Shown piece by piece: positions 7,379-14,549 of a stretch of 18,019 nucleotides of DNA (its first letter is position 1; the number at the start of each line of letters is the position of its first letter). The stretch is from positions 1 through 18,019 of the forward strand of contig LRSK01000262.1 in the NCBI GenBank assembly GCA_001563325.1, read 5' to 3'. The notes beneath the pieces were generated by a model. That model saw only the letters and a list, made by a program, of their open reading frames with translations, did not search any database and was not told the DNA's origin. This DNA comes from Candidatus Thorarchaeota archaeon SMTZ1-83. GTDB taxonomy: Archaea > Asgardarchaeota > Thorarchaeia > Thorarchaeales > Thorarchaeaceae. The translations under genes and the position numbers were made by a program.

Positions 7379-7626
7379 TCACAAGGCTCTTCGCATCGAT
7401 CTCTCCCCTTGGTTCTGTGAAGATAGGCCCTCGTGTAGAGTCTCGTGCACTTCATCCTGCGTCCCGTCTGGGACGTTGTCTAGGTAATACATATTCTCAT
7501 CGGTTTCAGATGGTAACCTCCAGTCATTGGCGCCAAGTTTGTCTTGCCACAGAGGTATCACAGATTCAACATCCTGAAATACTGCAACCGCTCAGTATCC
7601 TTGAAGCGAGTTGTGATGGCTACCAT
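7379..7626 (-). pseudogene. Possible small frameshifted gene or gene remnant, unknown function
   Basis: I do not recognise this. The stretch of about 310 bases between hdrB and the methyltransferase contains a minus-strand frame that looks coding. A 60-residue open stretch begins at GTG 7561 (MIPLWQDKLGANDWRLP..., acidic and tryptophan-containing). Just upstream, in the neighbouring frame, an ATG at 7626 opens MVAITTRFKDTERLQYF. The two join smoothly (...LQYF-QDVESVIPLW...) if one T is added to the TTT run near 7580, giving about 82 residues. This could be a real frameshift, a homopolymer error, or chance. GTG 7561 has an AGGATG about nine bases upstream, so the short version could also be a small intact gene. 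Its proposed start overlaps the methyltransferase start by 11 bases head to head, which weakens the case. Confidence 0.3.
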
Positions 7627-8269
7627 ATTGATGCGACTTTCGGAGGAGTGGACACCCCGACAATATGACCAGTGTATCTCATTGCTTACACTGGGCCAAG
7701 ATAGAATTCTCAGGAACTACATTGTAAACAGAATCCTGCCTAGGAGAGGTTCCGTTCTCGACCTTGGGTGTGGAACAGGCACGTTACTCATAGAGGCGGG
7801 CAGGCGAGGTCTTCGCGGGGTGGGAGTTGACATAAACAAGTCGCTTCTAGAGATTGCGAGGAATCGGTCTCGGAAACACAATCTTGGTCGATGGATCGAT
7901 TTCAGAGTTGGCGATGTTACAGATTTGCCACTCAACAATGACTCCTTTGACCTCGTGGTGAGCACACTTGTGGCTAGCGAACTCCAATCCAAGGACTTTG
8001 AGATGCTACTATCTGAGGCAAGGAGGGTCGTCGTGCCTGGAGGGCGAATAGCCATTGGTGCCGAGGGTCTGCCACGGGGAAGGACTGTCGCAGGTTTCTT
8101 CTCTTTGATTCGTAGACTGAGCTTTCGGCTTGTTTCAAAGTTTAGCCGAGTACGACCCCATAAGGTACATGAGATTGCTGGTGCGATGTCGTTAGTAGGC
8201 ATCACTCCAAAGTACCGGGTGCGATTCCTTGGAGGTCTATTGGAACTATATGTTGCAGAGGCGAGATGA
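7616..8269 (+). CDS. Class I SAM-dependent methyltransferase, CpaM-like (corrinoid protein-associated)
   Basis: This protein of about 217 residues has a Rossmann-type SAM-binding fold: motif I VLDLGCGTG, an acidic ribose-binding residue in GVGVDIN about 16 residues later, GDVTDLPL, then FDLVVSTLVASEL and VVVPGGRI. The N-terminus (MRLSEEWTPRQYDQ...LLTLGQ) resembles methyltransferases that, as I recall, are annotated as corrinoid protein-associated (CpaM). The position immediately upstream of a corrinoid protein fits that. The frame extends to a TTG at 7544, but ATG 7616 matches the family N-terminus better; ATG 7631 is an alternative. No strong ribosome site helps. Its TGA (8267-8269) directly abuts the GTG of the hgcA-like gene, so the two are probably co-translated. 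It could methylate the corrinoid, the protein or a small substrate; the sequence does not say which. Confidence 0.85.
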   Translation: MATILMRLSEEWTPRQYDQCISLLTLGQDRILRNYIVNRILPRRGSVLDLGCGTGTLLIEAGRRGLRGVGVDINKSLLEIARNRSRKHNLGRWIDFRVGDVTDLPLNNDSFDLVVSTLVASELQSKDFEMLLSEARRVVVPGGRIAIGAEGLPRGRTVAGFFSLIRRLSFRLVSKFSRVRPHKVHEIAGAMSLVGITPKYRVRFLGGLLELYVAEAR

Positions 8270-9265
8270 GTGAATAAGGGATGGAAATACTACACCTGCA
8301 TATTAGGGGCCCAGTTGATGTGGCCTAGACTCGCAGTTAGGACCAAGATGGGCCTTTTCTCATTCAATGGAGCAGACTCTGAGTCACCTGTACTAGTTAC
8401 AACAGATTTCTACCTGACCGTGCATAGAGTTCGAGAAGCAATACAAGAAGAGAATCTGAAGTGTCATCTGCTTGTTGTCGATGGCAGAGGTATCAATGTC
8501 TGGTGCGGGAGCAGAGGTGGAAATGTTGACACCGATTCTGTACTCGATGCAATTGACCAGACTTCGCTTGCGAACCAGGTTTCACATCGAAACTTGATCT
8601 TGCCACAATTGATCGCTAGCTCTGTTTCAAAGGCGGTCTTGGCCGACAATGGATGGAATGCCATGTTCGGACCTGTAGAGATAGGCGACGTGGGGAGCTT
8701 CATTGAGAACGAATATGAGAAGACCAGAGAACAAGGCATGGTGAGTTTCAATCTACAAGCCAGACTGGAGAACAACATGGCTCACATGGTGTTTGAGATG
8801 TTCATGTTTCTCTTGATGACACCAATCTTCTGGCTGCTCGCCAATCTTGGTGGGCCATTTGCAGCTTGGTTTGGCTATTGGTGGAGTAGTCTAGCGTATA
8901 TTGTACTTCTGGCTTGGATGTTTGGAACCTTCATGGCAATAGCCAATCCAATCATGCCAACAACGTCGGGTTATGTAAGAGGACTCGTTACGGGTCTTTT
9001 TGCCCTTCTCGTATTGAAGATAATCCCCGTGATGTTTCTCTTATGGCAATCTACCATTGACCCCTCTATGATTGTCTTAGACTGGGCTCTACTTGACACA
9101 ACCGGATTGACGGTTCTGGGACTGTCTCTATTCGTTGGTTTCAATTGGGGTGGTTCCACGCCCTACCTGGGAGAGGATCAGATGACTAGAGACATCATAG
9201 CAGGACTCGGGACTCTTGTGTTGTTGTTTGCTCTAGGATTCTATTTCCCGGCAGGCATCTTCTGA
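8270..9265 (+). CDS. hgcA: HgcA-like membrane corrinoid protein
   Basis: HgcA is a membrane-anchored corrinoid protein that transfers a methyl group; in known mercury methylators the acceptor is Hg(II). This 331-residue homologue has the cobalamin-binding domain at about 35-150 (SPVLVT, LLVVDGRGINVWC, VSHRNLILPQL, FGPVEIGDV). The cap-helix cysteine C79, which ligates cobalt in HgcA, is kept. The C-terminal part has five predicted membrane helices at about 174-194, 203-226, 235-259, 270-291 and 308-329, with the family-like GGSTPY at 294-299. The usual cap motif N(V/I)WCA(A/G)GK reads NVWCGSRG, so only the NVWC core and one glycine survive. The start is GTG 8270, abutting the methyltransferase stop; ATG 8318 is an alternative with AGGGG eight bases upstream. 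I am sure of the family but not of mercury as substrate. Confidence 0.9.
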   Translation: MNKGWKYYTCILGAQLMWPRLAVRTKMGLFSFNGADSESPVLVTTDFYLTVHRVREAIQEENLKCHLLVVDGRGINVWCGSRGGNVDTDSVLDAIDQTSLANQVSHRNLILPQLIASSVSKAVLADNGWNAMFGPVEIGDVGSFIENEYEKTREQGMVSFNLQARLENNMAHMVFEMFMFLLMTPIFWLLANLGGPFAAWFGYWWSSLAYIVLLAWMFGTFMAIANPIMPTTSGYVRGLVTGLFALLVLKIIPVMFLLWQSTIDPSMIVLDWALLDTTGLTVLGLSLFVGFNWGGSTPYLGEDQMTRDIIAGLGTLVLLFALGFYFPAGIF

Positions 9266-9269
9266 GGTG
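9264..9269 (+). promoter_or_regulatory. Shine-Dalgarno site deciding the hgcB-like start
   Basis: GAGGTG overlaps the TGA of the hgcA-like gene and ends six bases before ATG 9276. It favours that start over the in-frame GTG at 9267, which lies inside the site itself. Confidence 0.6.
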
Positions 9270-9275
9270 TTATGG

Positions 9276-9500
9276 ATGATAATCTTCGACTATGAGGCCT
9301 GTATCGGATGCCAAGACTGTGTCAAGGTGTGTCCCAGAGGGGTCTGGGAGATTGATGCCATAAGAAAGAAGGTAGAGATCGCCAAATCAAGGAACTGCAT
9401 TGACTGCACTGCCTGCGAGTTTCAGTGTCCAGTTCGTGCCATCAGGATTGAGAGGACCCTGATTCCCAAGCAGCCATTGGTCATCGGCAGGCCACAATAG
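9276..9500 (+). CDS. hgcB: HgcB-like 2x[4Fe-4S] ferredoxin lacking C-terminal cysteines
   Basis: HgcB is the ferredoxin partner of HgcA and is thought to reduce its corrinoid and, in mercury methylators, to deliver mercury through extra C-terminal cysteines. This 74-residue protein has two CX2CX2CX3CP motifs (C9, C12, C15, C19 and C41, C44, C47, C51) and the HgcB-like order directly after hgcA. It contains exactly these eight cysteines: the tail LIPKQPLVIGRPQ has neither the vicinal cysteine pair nor the additional conserved cysteine of HgcB from mercury methylators. ATG 9276 is chosen because GAGGTG lies six bases upstream. A plain ferredoxin acting as electron donor to the corrinoid protein is the alternative reading and would have the same role. 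A gap of 94 bases with a promoter follows. Confidence 0.85.
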   Translation: MIIFDYEACIGCQDCVKVCPRGVWEIDAIRKKVEIAKSRNCIDCTACEFQCPVRAIRIERTLIPKQPLVIGRPQ

Positions 9501-9540
9501 AGAAATCATAGGGGCTCGATTCCTTCGTCCGACAACAAAC

Positions 9541-9549
9541 GTTTTATCA
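9541..9549 (+). promoter_or_regulatory. Candidate TATA box for the hdrA-hdrC-hdrB unit
   Basis: GTTTTATCA lies 46 to 54 bases before ATG 9595, preceded by the A-rich ACAACAAAC. The expected start site, about 25 bases downstream, falls inside the inverted repeat at 9560-9581. It suggests that the hdrA unit has its own promoter and is not simply read through from the hgcAB-like genes. Confidence 0.4.
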
Positions 9550-9559
9550 TGGCTTTCAA

Positions 9560-9581
9560 CCGAGGCGCCTTGACACCTCGG
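9560..9581 (+). repeat. Inverted repeat CCGAGG-N10-CCTCGG upstream of hdrA
   Basis: Perfect six-base arms, CCGAGG (9560-9565) and CCTCGG (9576-9581), flank a ten-base spacer. The inner AGGCGCCT (9564-9571) is itself palindromic. Placed 10 to 30 bases after the candidate TATA box and 13 bases before the hdrA ATG, it could be an operator covering the start site or a hairpin in the leader that partly hides the GGAG at 9580-9583. Confidence 0.4.
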
Positions 9582-9594
9582 AGTGTACATATGA

Positions 9595-12500
9595 ATGGCC
9601 GAGTCCGCAACGAAGCCTGTTGTAATCATTGGTGCAGGAATAGCAGGTATGCGTGCTGCACTGGATCTTGCTGATATGGGTATCAAGGTCTACATGATCG
9701 AGAGACTCCCTTCTATCGGAGGTCACATGTCGCAGCTGGACAAGACTTTCCCCACCTTGGACTGTTCAATGTGTATCCAGGGACCATGGATGGTAGATTG
9801 CTCACGTCATTCGAACATAGAGATTCTGGCCTATTCCGAATTCACTGACGTTTCTGGCCAGCGAGGCGATTTCACAGTCAAGGTCTTGAAACGCACCCGT
9901 AGAGTAGATTCGGACAAGTGCACTGGCTGTGGTGATTGTGAAAGAGTCTGCCCAATTGAGGTTCCCAACGAGTACGACATGGGCCTCAAGATGAGAAAGG
10001 CTGCGTACATACCTTTTCCCCAGGCAGTGCCCAACATCGCGACGATTGACATTGAAAATTGTATTGAATGCATGACATGCGTCAAGACATGCAAGGCCGA
10101 GGCAATTGACTTTGAGATTCCAGATGAAACTCTAGAGATCAATGCCGGCTCGATCATAGTCGCCACGGGCTACGATTTGCTAGATGCCTCGAGTGTGCCG
10201 GAATATGGTTATGGCCGGTTCGCGAATGTTGTGACTGCCCTGGAATACGAACGGATGGTATCTGCAAGCGGACCCACCGGTGGTGTAGTGATGCGTCCAT
10301 CGGATGGAAGAGAGCCCCACAGGATTGCATTCGTCCAATGTGTAGGCAGTAGAGATGTGAATCACTGCGCCTATTGTTCACGAATTTGTTGCACATACGC
10401 GACAAAGGAGGCCATTATAACAAAAGAACACACTCCTGAAGTTCACATAGACGTACTGTACAACGACATGAGAGCGTTTGGCAAGGGCTTTGAGGAGTTT
10501 ATCGTCAGGGGCGAGAATGAGTATGGCATAAGCTATGTCAGGGGGCTTCCCAGCCAGATAATAGAGGACCCTGCGACTCAGAACCTTATTATCAGGCACA
10601 GTGATGCCAAGAATCACGAGGTTCTGGATGACACCTATGACTTGGTGGTGCTCTGTCCTGCCATGGTGCCCAACGGTAACTCAGAGCTCATGGCGAAACT
10701 AGGTCTTGGAGTTGACCAATACGGATTCATTAACGGTGTGGGTGATGGTTTCGAGTCTGTCCAGACAGGGGTGCCTGGGATACACATGTGTGGAGCATGC
10801 AATCAGCCCAAAGACATTCCGGATTCAGTCGCCCAAGGCAGTGCTGCCGCAGCTATGGCCGTTCTAGATATCACACTCCCGGAGGCAACTGAGAGGGAGC
10901 TACTCACGGAAGCCGACCTTGAGCTTATGGCGGCAGAACCACGGATAGGAGTCATCATCTGTTCCTGTGGAATCAATATTGCTGGAACAGTAGACGTAGC
11001 TGAAGTCACCGAGTATGCCAGCACGCTGCCCGGAGTTGTCTACTCAGAGAACCTTCTCTATTCCTGCTCATCAGACGCTCAAGATGTTATCAAAGAGGCA
11101 ATCAAAGAACACAATCTCAATCGTCTCGTGGTAGCTTCATGCACACCTCGAACGCACGAGCCTCTCTTCAGAGCCACCATACAGGAGGCTGGACTCAACA
11201 AGTATCTCTTTGAACTCGCGAATATTCGAGAACACTGTTCATGGGTCCATCAGGCTGCGAAGGATGAGGCGACAGCAAAGGCGAACGACCTGGTGAGAAT
11301 GTCGGTCGCCCGCGCCAGGCTTCTCGAACCCCAAGAGGAGGCGGTGACGAAGATAGAGCCCACCGCGCTTGTCATTGGTGCTGGTGTGTCTGGTATGGCC
11401 GCAGCTAATCTCATCGCTCAGAAAGGGTTCAGGGTCTTGCTTGTAGAGAAGGAGCACAAGGTTGGCGGCTTCCTCAATGAACTGCGCACTGTCAACTTCA
11501 ACCATAAGTCTAGTGCGGAAGTGATACACGAGTTCGAAACTGCCATCTCGGGCAACCCCAACGTCGAAATGCTTCTTGATTCTGAGGTAATTGACGCAAA
11601 GGGTTCCATTGGTGACTTCGATGTCACTATTAGGACCAAGAAGAAGAAGCAGGAATTCAAGGTAGGCGTAGTGATAGTTGCAACAGGGGCGACGCAGCTA
11701 GAGGAGAAGGGACTCTATGGGCTCAAGAAACTAGACAATGTGGTCACTGAGGCCAAGTTCAATCGTAGGCTACATGACGGTGAGAGTTTTTCTGACGGAC
11801 AGACTTTCGCGGTGATTCACTGTGCGGGCTCGCGTGAAGAAGAGTCACTTGAGGGGGCACGTACATGGTGTTCAGGAATCTGCTGCACAGTCGCACTCGA
11901 GCATTCCCTTGAGTTGCTGGACAAGTATCCCAATTCGCGAGTTTTCCATCTTTATAGAGACCTAAGGGTATCCTATGATGGTGAGGACAGATACCGTGAT
12001 GCTCGAAAAAAGGGAGTCATATTCATCAGGTTTGACAAGGACTCCCCTCCTGCCGTGAAGAAGGGCAAGGCAAAGCCTCTAAGAATAGAGGTCATGGATC
12101 AGGTACTCGGGGCAGAGCTTAGGCTTGACGTAGACCACGTGATCCTCTCATCTGCGATGATTCCGAGAGAAGAGAACAAGCAGATCTCTGAGCTGTTCAA
12201 GGTCCCGCTCAACATGTCAGGCTTTTTCATGGAGGCACACCCTAAGCTCAGACCCGTCGATTTCCAGACAGATGGTGTGTTTGTGGCAGGGGCCGCAACT
12301 GCCCCTAAGACAATCGCTGAATCTATAGCTCAGGGCAGAGGTGCGGCCTCAAGAGCTCTGGTGCCCCTTGTCAGTGGAATTCGCAAGGCCGAGGCTATTG
12401 TGTCTGTTGTTGACCCCGAAGTGTGCGTGGGCTGTGGCACATGCGAGATAAACTGTGCCTATAACGCGATTGAGGTAGTGCCAGGAGATGGGGGAAGCGA

Positions 12501-13053
12501 TTATGCGGTTTCCAATCCTGTTCTGTGTGCGGGCTGTGGCAAGTGTGCTGCAGGTTGTCCTGCTGGCGCAATCACCATGAAACACTTCACCGACGACCAG
12601 ATACTTGCACAGATTCGCTCGGCTCTGGCAGACCTACCCGCTAATGAGACAAGACTCCTTACAATAGTATGTAACTGGTGCTCCTACGCTGGTGCTGACA
12701 ATGCCGGAGTGGCAAGACTTCAGCAACCGAGCACAGTACGTGATATCCGTGTGATGTGCACAGGGCGTGTCAGTGTCACACACATCTTAGAGGCCTTCAG
12801 ACTGGGTGCTGATATGGTCTGGATCTCTGGTTGTCACTTCGGGGACTGTCACTACGTCGATGGAAACATATCCTTTGAGAGACGGTTCGCTATCGCGAAG
12901 AAGATTGTGGAGAAGGCAGGACTTGAGCCCGAGCGACTCCAGTTCACTCAAATCAGCGCAAGTGAAGGGCCGATATGGGCCGAAGCCGTGAAGAAACTAT
13001 CTGAGCTGGCTGACAAGTTAGGCCCGAGTCCACTGCGACCAAGGAGGCGCTGA
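9595..13053 (+). CDS. hdrA: HdrA-HdrA-MvhD fusion: double flavo-iron-sulfur heterodisulfide reductase subunit A
   Basis: HdrA is the FAD and iron-sulfur hub that distributes, and in bifurcating systems splits, electrons. This 1152-residue protein holds two HdrA modules and an MvhD domain. Module 1 starts directly with FAD motif GAGIAG (13-18), LDCSMC (55-60) and an inserted ferredoxin pair (C109, C112, C115, C119; C156, C159, C162, C166). Module 2 has the HdrA N-terminal cysteine domain (CSC 456-458, C491, C516) and FAD motif GAGVSG (595-600), but no inserted ferredoxin and no CXXC after the FAD motif. Two ferredoxin motifs follow (C944-C954, C978-C988), then MvhD at about 1020-1135 (CNWC 1026-1029, C1055, C1080, C1085). 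MvhD normally connects a hydrogenase or formate dehydrogenase; none is nearby. AAGGAGG at its end serves the following hdrC. ATG 9595 is the only good start; GGAG lies eleven bases upstream. Confidence 0.95.
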   Translation: MAESATKPVVIIGAGIAGMRAALDLADMGIKVYMIERLPSIGGHMSQLDKTFPTLDCSMCIQGPWMVDCSRHSNIEILAYSEFTDVSGQRGDFTVKVLKRTRRVDSDKCTGCGDCERVCPIEVPNEYDMGLKMRKAAYIPFPQAVPNIATIDIENCIECMTCVKTCKAEAIDFEIPDETLEINAGSIIVATGYDLLDASSVPEYGYGRFANVVTALEYERMVSASGPTGGVVMRPSDGREPHRIAFVQCVGSRDVNHCAYCSRICCTYATKEAIITKEHTPEVHIDVLYNDMRAFGKGFEEFIVRGENEYGISYVRGLPSQIIEDPATQNLIIRHSDAKNHEVLDDTYDLVVLCPAMVPNGNSELMAKLGLGVDQYGFINGVGDGFESVQTGVPGIHMCGACNQPKDIPDSVAQGSAAAAMAVLDITLPEATERELLTEADLELMAAEPRIGVIICSCGINIAGTVDVAEVTEYASTLPGVVYSENLLYSCSSDAQDVIKEAIKEHNLNRLVVASCTPRTHEPLFRATIQEAGLNKYLFELANIREHCSWVHQAAKDEATAKANDLVRMSVARARLLEPQEEAVTKIEPTALVIGAGVSGMAAANLIAQKGFRVLLVEKEHKVGGFLNELRTVNFNHKSSAEVIHEFETAISGNPNVEMLLDSEVIDAKGSIGDFDVTIRTKKKKQEFKVGVVIVATGATQLEEKGLYGLKKLDNVVTEAKFNRRLHDGESFSDGQTFAVIHCAGSREEESLEGARTWCSGICCTVALEHSLELLDKYPNSRVFHLYRDLRVSYDGEDRYRDARKKGVIFIRFDKDSPPAVKKGKAKPLRIEVMDQVLGAELRLDVDHVILSSAMIPREENKQISELFKVPLNMSGFFMEAHPKLRPVDFQTDGVFVAGAATAPKTIAESIAQGRGAASRALVPLVSGIRKAEAIVSVVDPEVCVGCGTCEINCAYNAIEVVPGDGGSDYAVSNPVLCAGCGKCAAGCPAGAITMKHFTDDQILAQIRSALADLPANETRLLTIVCNWCSYAGADNAGVARLQQPSTVRDIRVMCTGRVSVTHILEAFRLGADMVWISGCHFGDCHYVDGNISFERRFAIAKKIVEKAGLEPERLQFTQISASEGPIWAEAVKKLSELADKLGPSPLRPRRR

Positions 13054-13054
13054 C

Positions 13055-13573
13055 ATGACAGAAACATGGGGGAAGTTCAAGTCATTTGACGGCAAGAAGT
13101 TCGAGGCGCTGGATCCGGAGTTCACAAGGGAAGTATCTAGTATGCTTGGAGGAGAGGATCTCACAGCATGCTTCCAGTGTTCCAAGTGCAGTGCGGGTTG
13201 TCCAGTCAGCGACAAGGTCAACATCCAAGTTCATGAAATCATGCGAATGCTTCTATTCGGCCTGAAGGAAGTCTTGGAAACAGATATGGTCTGGCTGTGT
13301 ACGACCTGTTACACTTGCCAGGAGCGCTGCCCACAGGGAATAGACATCACGGACATCATCTTTGGGCTGAAGAACATGGCCTTCAAGAAAGAAATCGCTC
13401 CACCAGGATACATTGCTGCCAGGAAGTCGCTTTATGATATCGGACGATTGTACGAACCCACAGACTGGGAACGAGAAGATCTAGAGCTCGATGATGTACC
13501 GGAACTCAATGTCGAGGACACAAGAAAGATGTTCGACAAGATTGGGTTGATGAAGCTTAAGGACGGTGATTAA
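13055..13573 (+). CDS. hdrC: Heterodisulfide reductase subunit C-like ferredoxin (HdrC paralogue 3)
   Basis: This 172-residue HdrC carries two CX2CX2CX3CP motifs at C39, C42, C45, C49 and C82, C85, C88, C92, for two [4Fe-4S] clusters linking HdrA to HdrB. Its N-terminus (WGKFKSFDGKKFEALDPEF) and C-terminal half differ from the two other HdrC proteins, which resemble each other more. The linker HEIMRMLLFGLKEVLETD is typical. ATG 13055 follows the hdrA stop by one base and has AAGGAGG (13041-13047) seven bases upstream, the best ribosome site in the window. With hdrA it forms the only complete hdrA-hdrC-hdrB set here, so this is the clearest full Hdr complex. Confidence 0.94.
   Translation: MTETWGKFKSFDGKKFEALDPEFTREVSSMLGGEDLTACFQCSKCSAGCPVSDKVNIQVHEIMRMLLFGLKEVLETDMVWLCTTCYTCQERCPQGIDITDIIFGLKNMAFKKEIAPPGYIAARKSLYDIGRLYEPTDWEREDLELDDVPELNVEDTRKMFDKIGLMKLKDGD
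13565..13569 (+). promoter_or_regulatory. Ribosome binding site favouring ATG 13575 for hdrB
   Basis: GGTGA lies five bases before ATG 13575. The alternative GTG start at 13566 would lie inside it. Confidence 0.45.
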
Positions 13574-13574
13574 G

Positions 13575-14450
13575 ATGGCGCAGAGCTATGAGGTGTTCTT
13601 GGGCTGTGCCATCCCGAACAGATTCAATAACTACGAGTCTTCTATGCGTGCCGTTGCAAAGGAGCTCGGTATCAATCTAATTGACTTCGAGGGAGCATCC
13701 TGTTGTGGTACCGTCGTCTTGAAATCAATCGACGAGAGTAGTTGGCTGGCCCTCTCGGGACGCAACATAGCACTCGCTGAGAATCGTGGACATGATATCA
13801 TGACCCCCTGTAACGGATGCTTTGGTTCCCTCAAGGACACAGATCATGTTCTCCATGATGATGAAGATAATCGTAAGAAAGTCAACACTGTTCTGAAGCC
13901 GTTGGGACTGGAGTACACTGGCAAAGCGAAGATACGACACCTTGTGGAAGTTCTCTACGAGTTGAAGGACGACATTAGAAAAAGGATAGTCAAACCACTC
14001 AACGGCCTACGCATCGCGTTCCATCCAGGTTGCCATCTGATACGACCCTCTAATGTCGTTGGTTTTGACGATCCAGAGCTACCTAGAAAGGTGGACGAAC
14101 TGCTTGAGCTGACGGGTGCAGAGAGCGTTGCCTGGGGACTCAAGCTATCCTGTTGCGGTTCACCGCTTCTCATATCTAGTGAAGATGTTGCTACCAAGAT
14201 CCTATCAGAGAAGATGATTTCTGCAAAACAGGCCAATGCGAACTGCGTAGTGACGAACTGTCCGGCCTGCCACACACAGTTCGATGTTCAACTCATCGGT
14301 ATGAAGGACGAGAGTGGAGAGTCTCTAGAGCTCCCTGCACTGTTTGTCACGCAGATACTTGGACTTGCCATGGGCATTGATCCAGAGCCTCTTGGCCTCG
14401 AGTTGAACAGAATCTCGCTAGACCCAATTGCAGACCTTCTGGGATTCTAG
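13575..14450 (+). CDS. hdrB: Heterodisulfide reductase subunit B-like protein (HdrB paralogue 3, altered cluster loops)
   Basis: This 291-residue HdrB-like protein keeps every cysteine of the two CCG sets: C11, C43-C44, C79, C82 and C153, C193-C194, C229, C232. The loops beside the paired cysteines are unusual. CCPAPGV of the other two HdrBs is CCGTVVL here, and CCGAGGGVR is CCGSPLLIS. These residues line the noncubane cluster sites where the disulfide is reduced in methanogen HdrB, so substrate or chemistry may differ. I start at ATG 13575, one base after the hdrC stop, with GGTGA (13565-13569) five bases upstream; the frame extends three codons to GTG 13566, which overlaps that site. It ends the plus-strand unit, with about 100 bases to the convergent gene. 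Confidence 0.93.
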   Translation: MAQSYEVFLGCAIPNRFNNYESSMRAVAKELGINLIDFEGASCCGTVVLKSIDESSWLALSGRNIALAENRGHDIMTPCNGCFGSLKDTDHVLHDDEDNRKKVNTVLKPLGLEYTGKAKIRHLVEVLYELKDDIRKRIVKPLNGLRIAFHPGCHLIRPSNVVGFDDPELPRKVDELLELTGAESVAWGLKLSCCGSPLLISSEDVATKILSEKMISAKQANANCVVTNCPACHTQFDVQLIGMKDESGESLELPALFVTQILGLAMGIDPEPLGLELNRISLDPIADLLGF

Positions 14451-14549
14451 ACGTGCAGGTCAGGCAATGACCATCGGTGTTCTCCTCATTCACAGAGATT
14501 CCAAGACCCATTGAGCGCAGACTGCATGCCGAGCCAGGATCACTGTGGC

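Noticed and set aside
7544..7615. N-terminal extension of the methyltransferase from TTG 7544
   Set aside because: The extra 24 residues are unlike the family N-terminus, and the stretch lies opposite the candidate minus-strand remnant.
8270..9500. Reading the HgcA/HgcB pair as a confirmed mercury-methylation operon
   Set aside because: The cap motif is divergent and the HgcB-like protein lacks the mercury-binding cysteines, so only family membership is supported.
9591..9674. Short 27-codon frame from ATG 9591, seven bases after GGAG, overlapping the hdrA start
   Set aside because: It has better spacing to GGAG than the hdrA ATG but encodes a Cys/Arg-rich shadow of the hdrA FAD motif; no support as a leader peptide.
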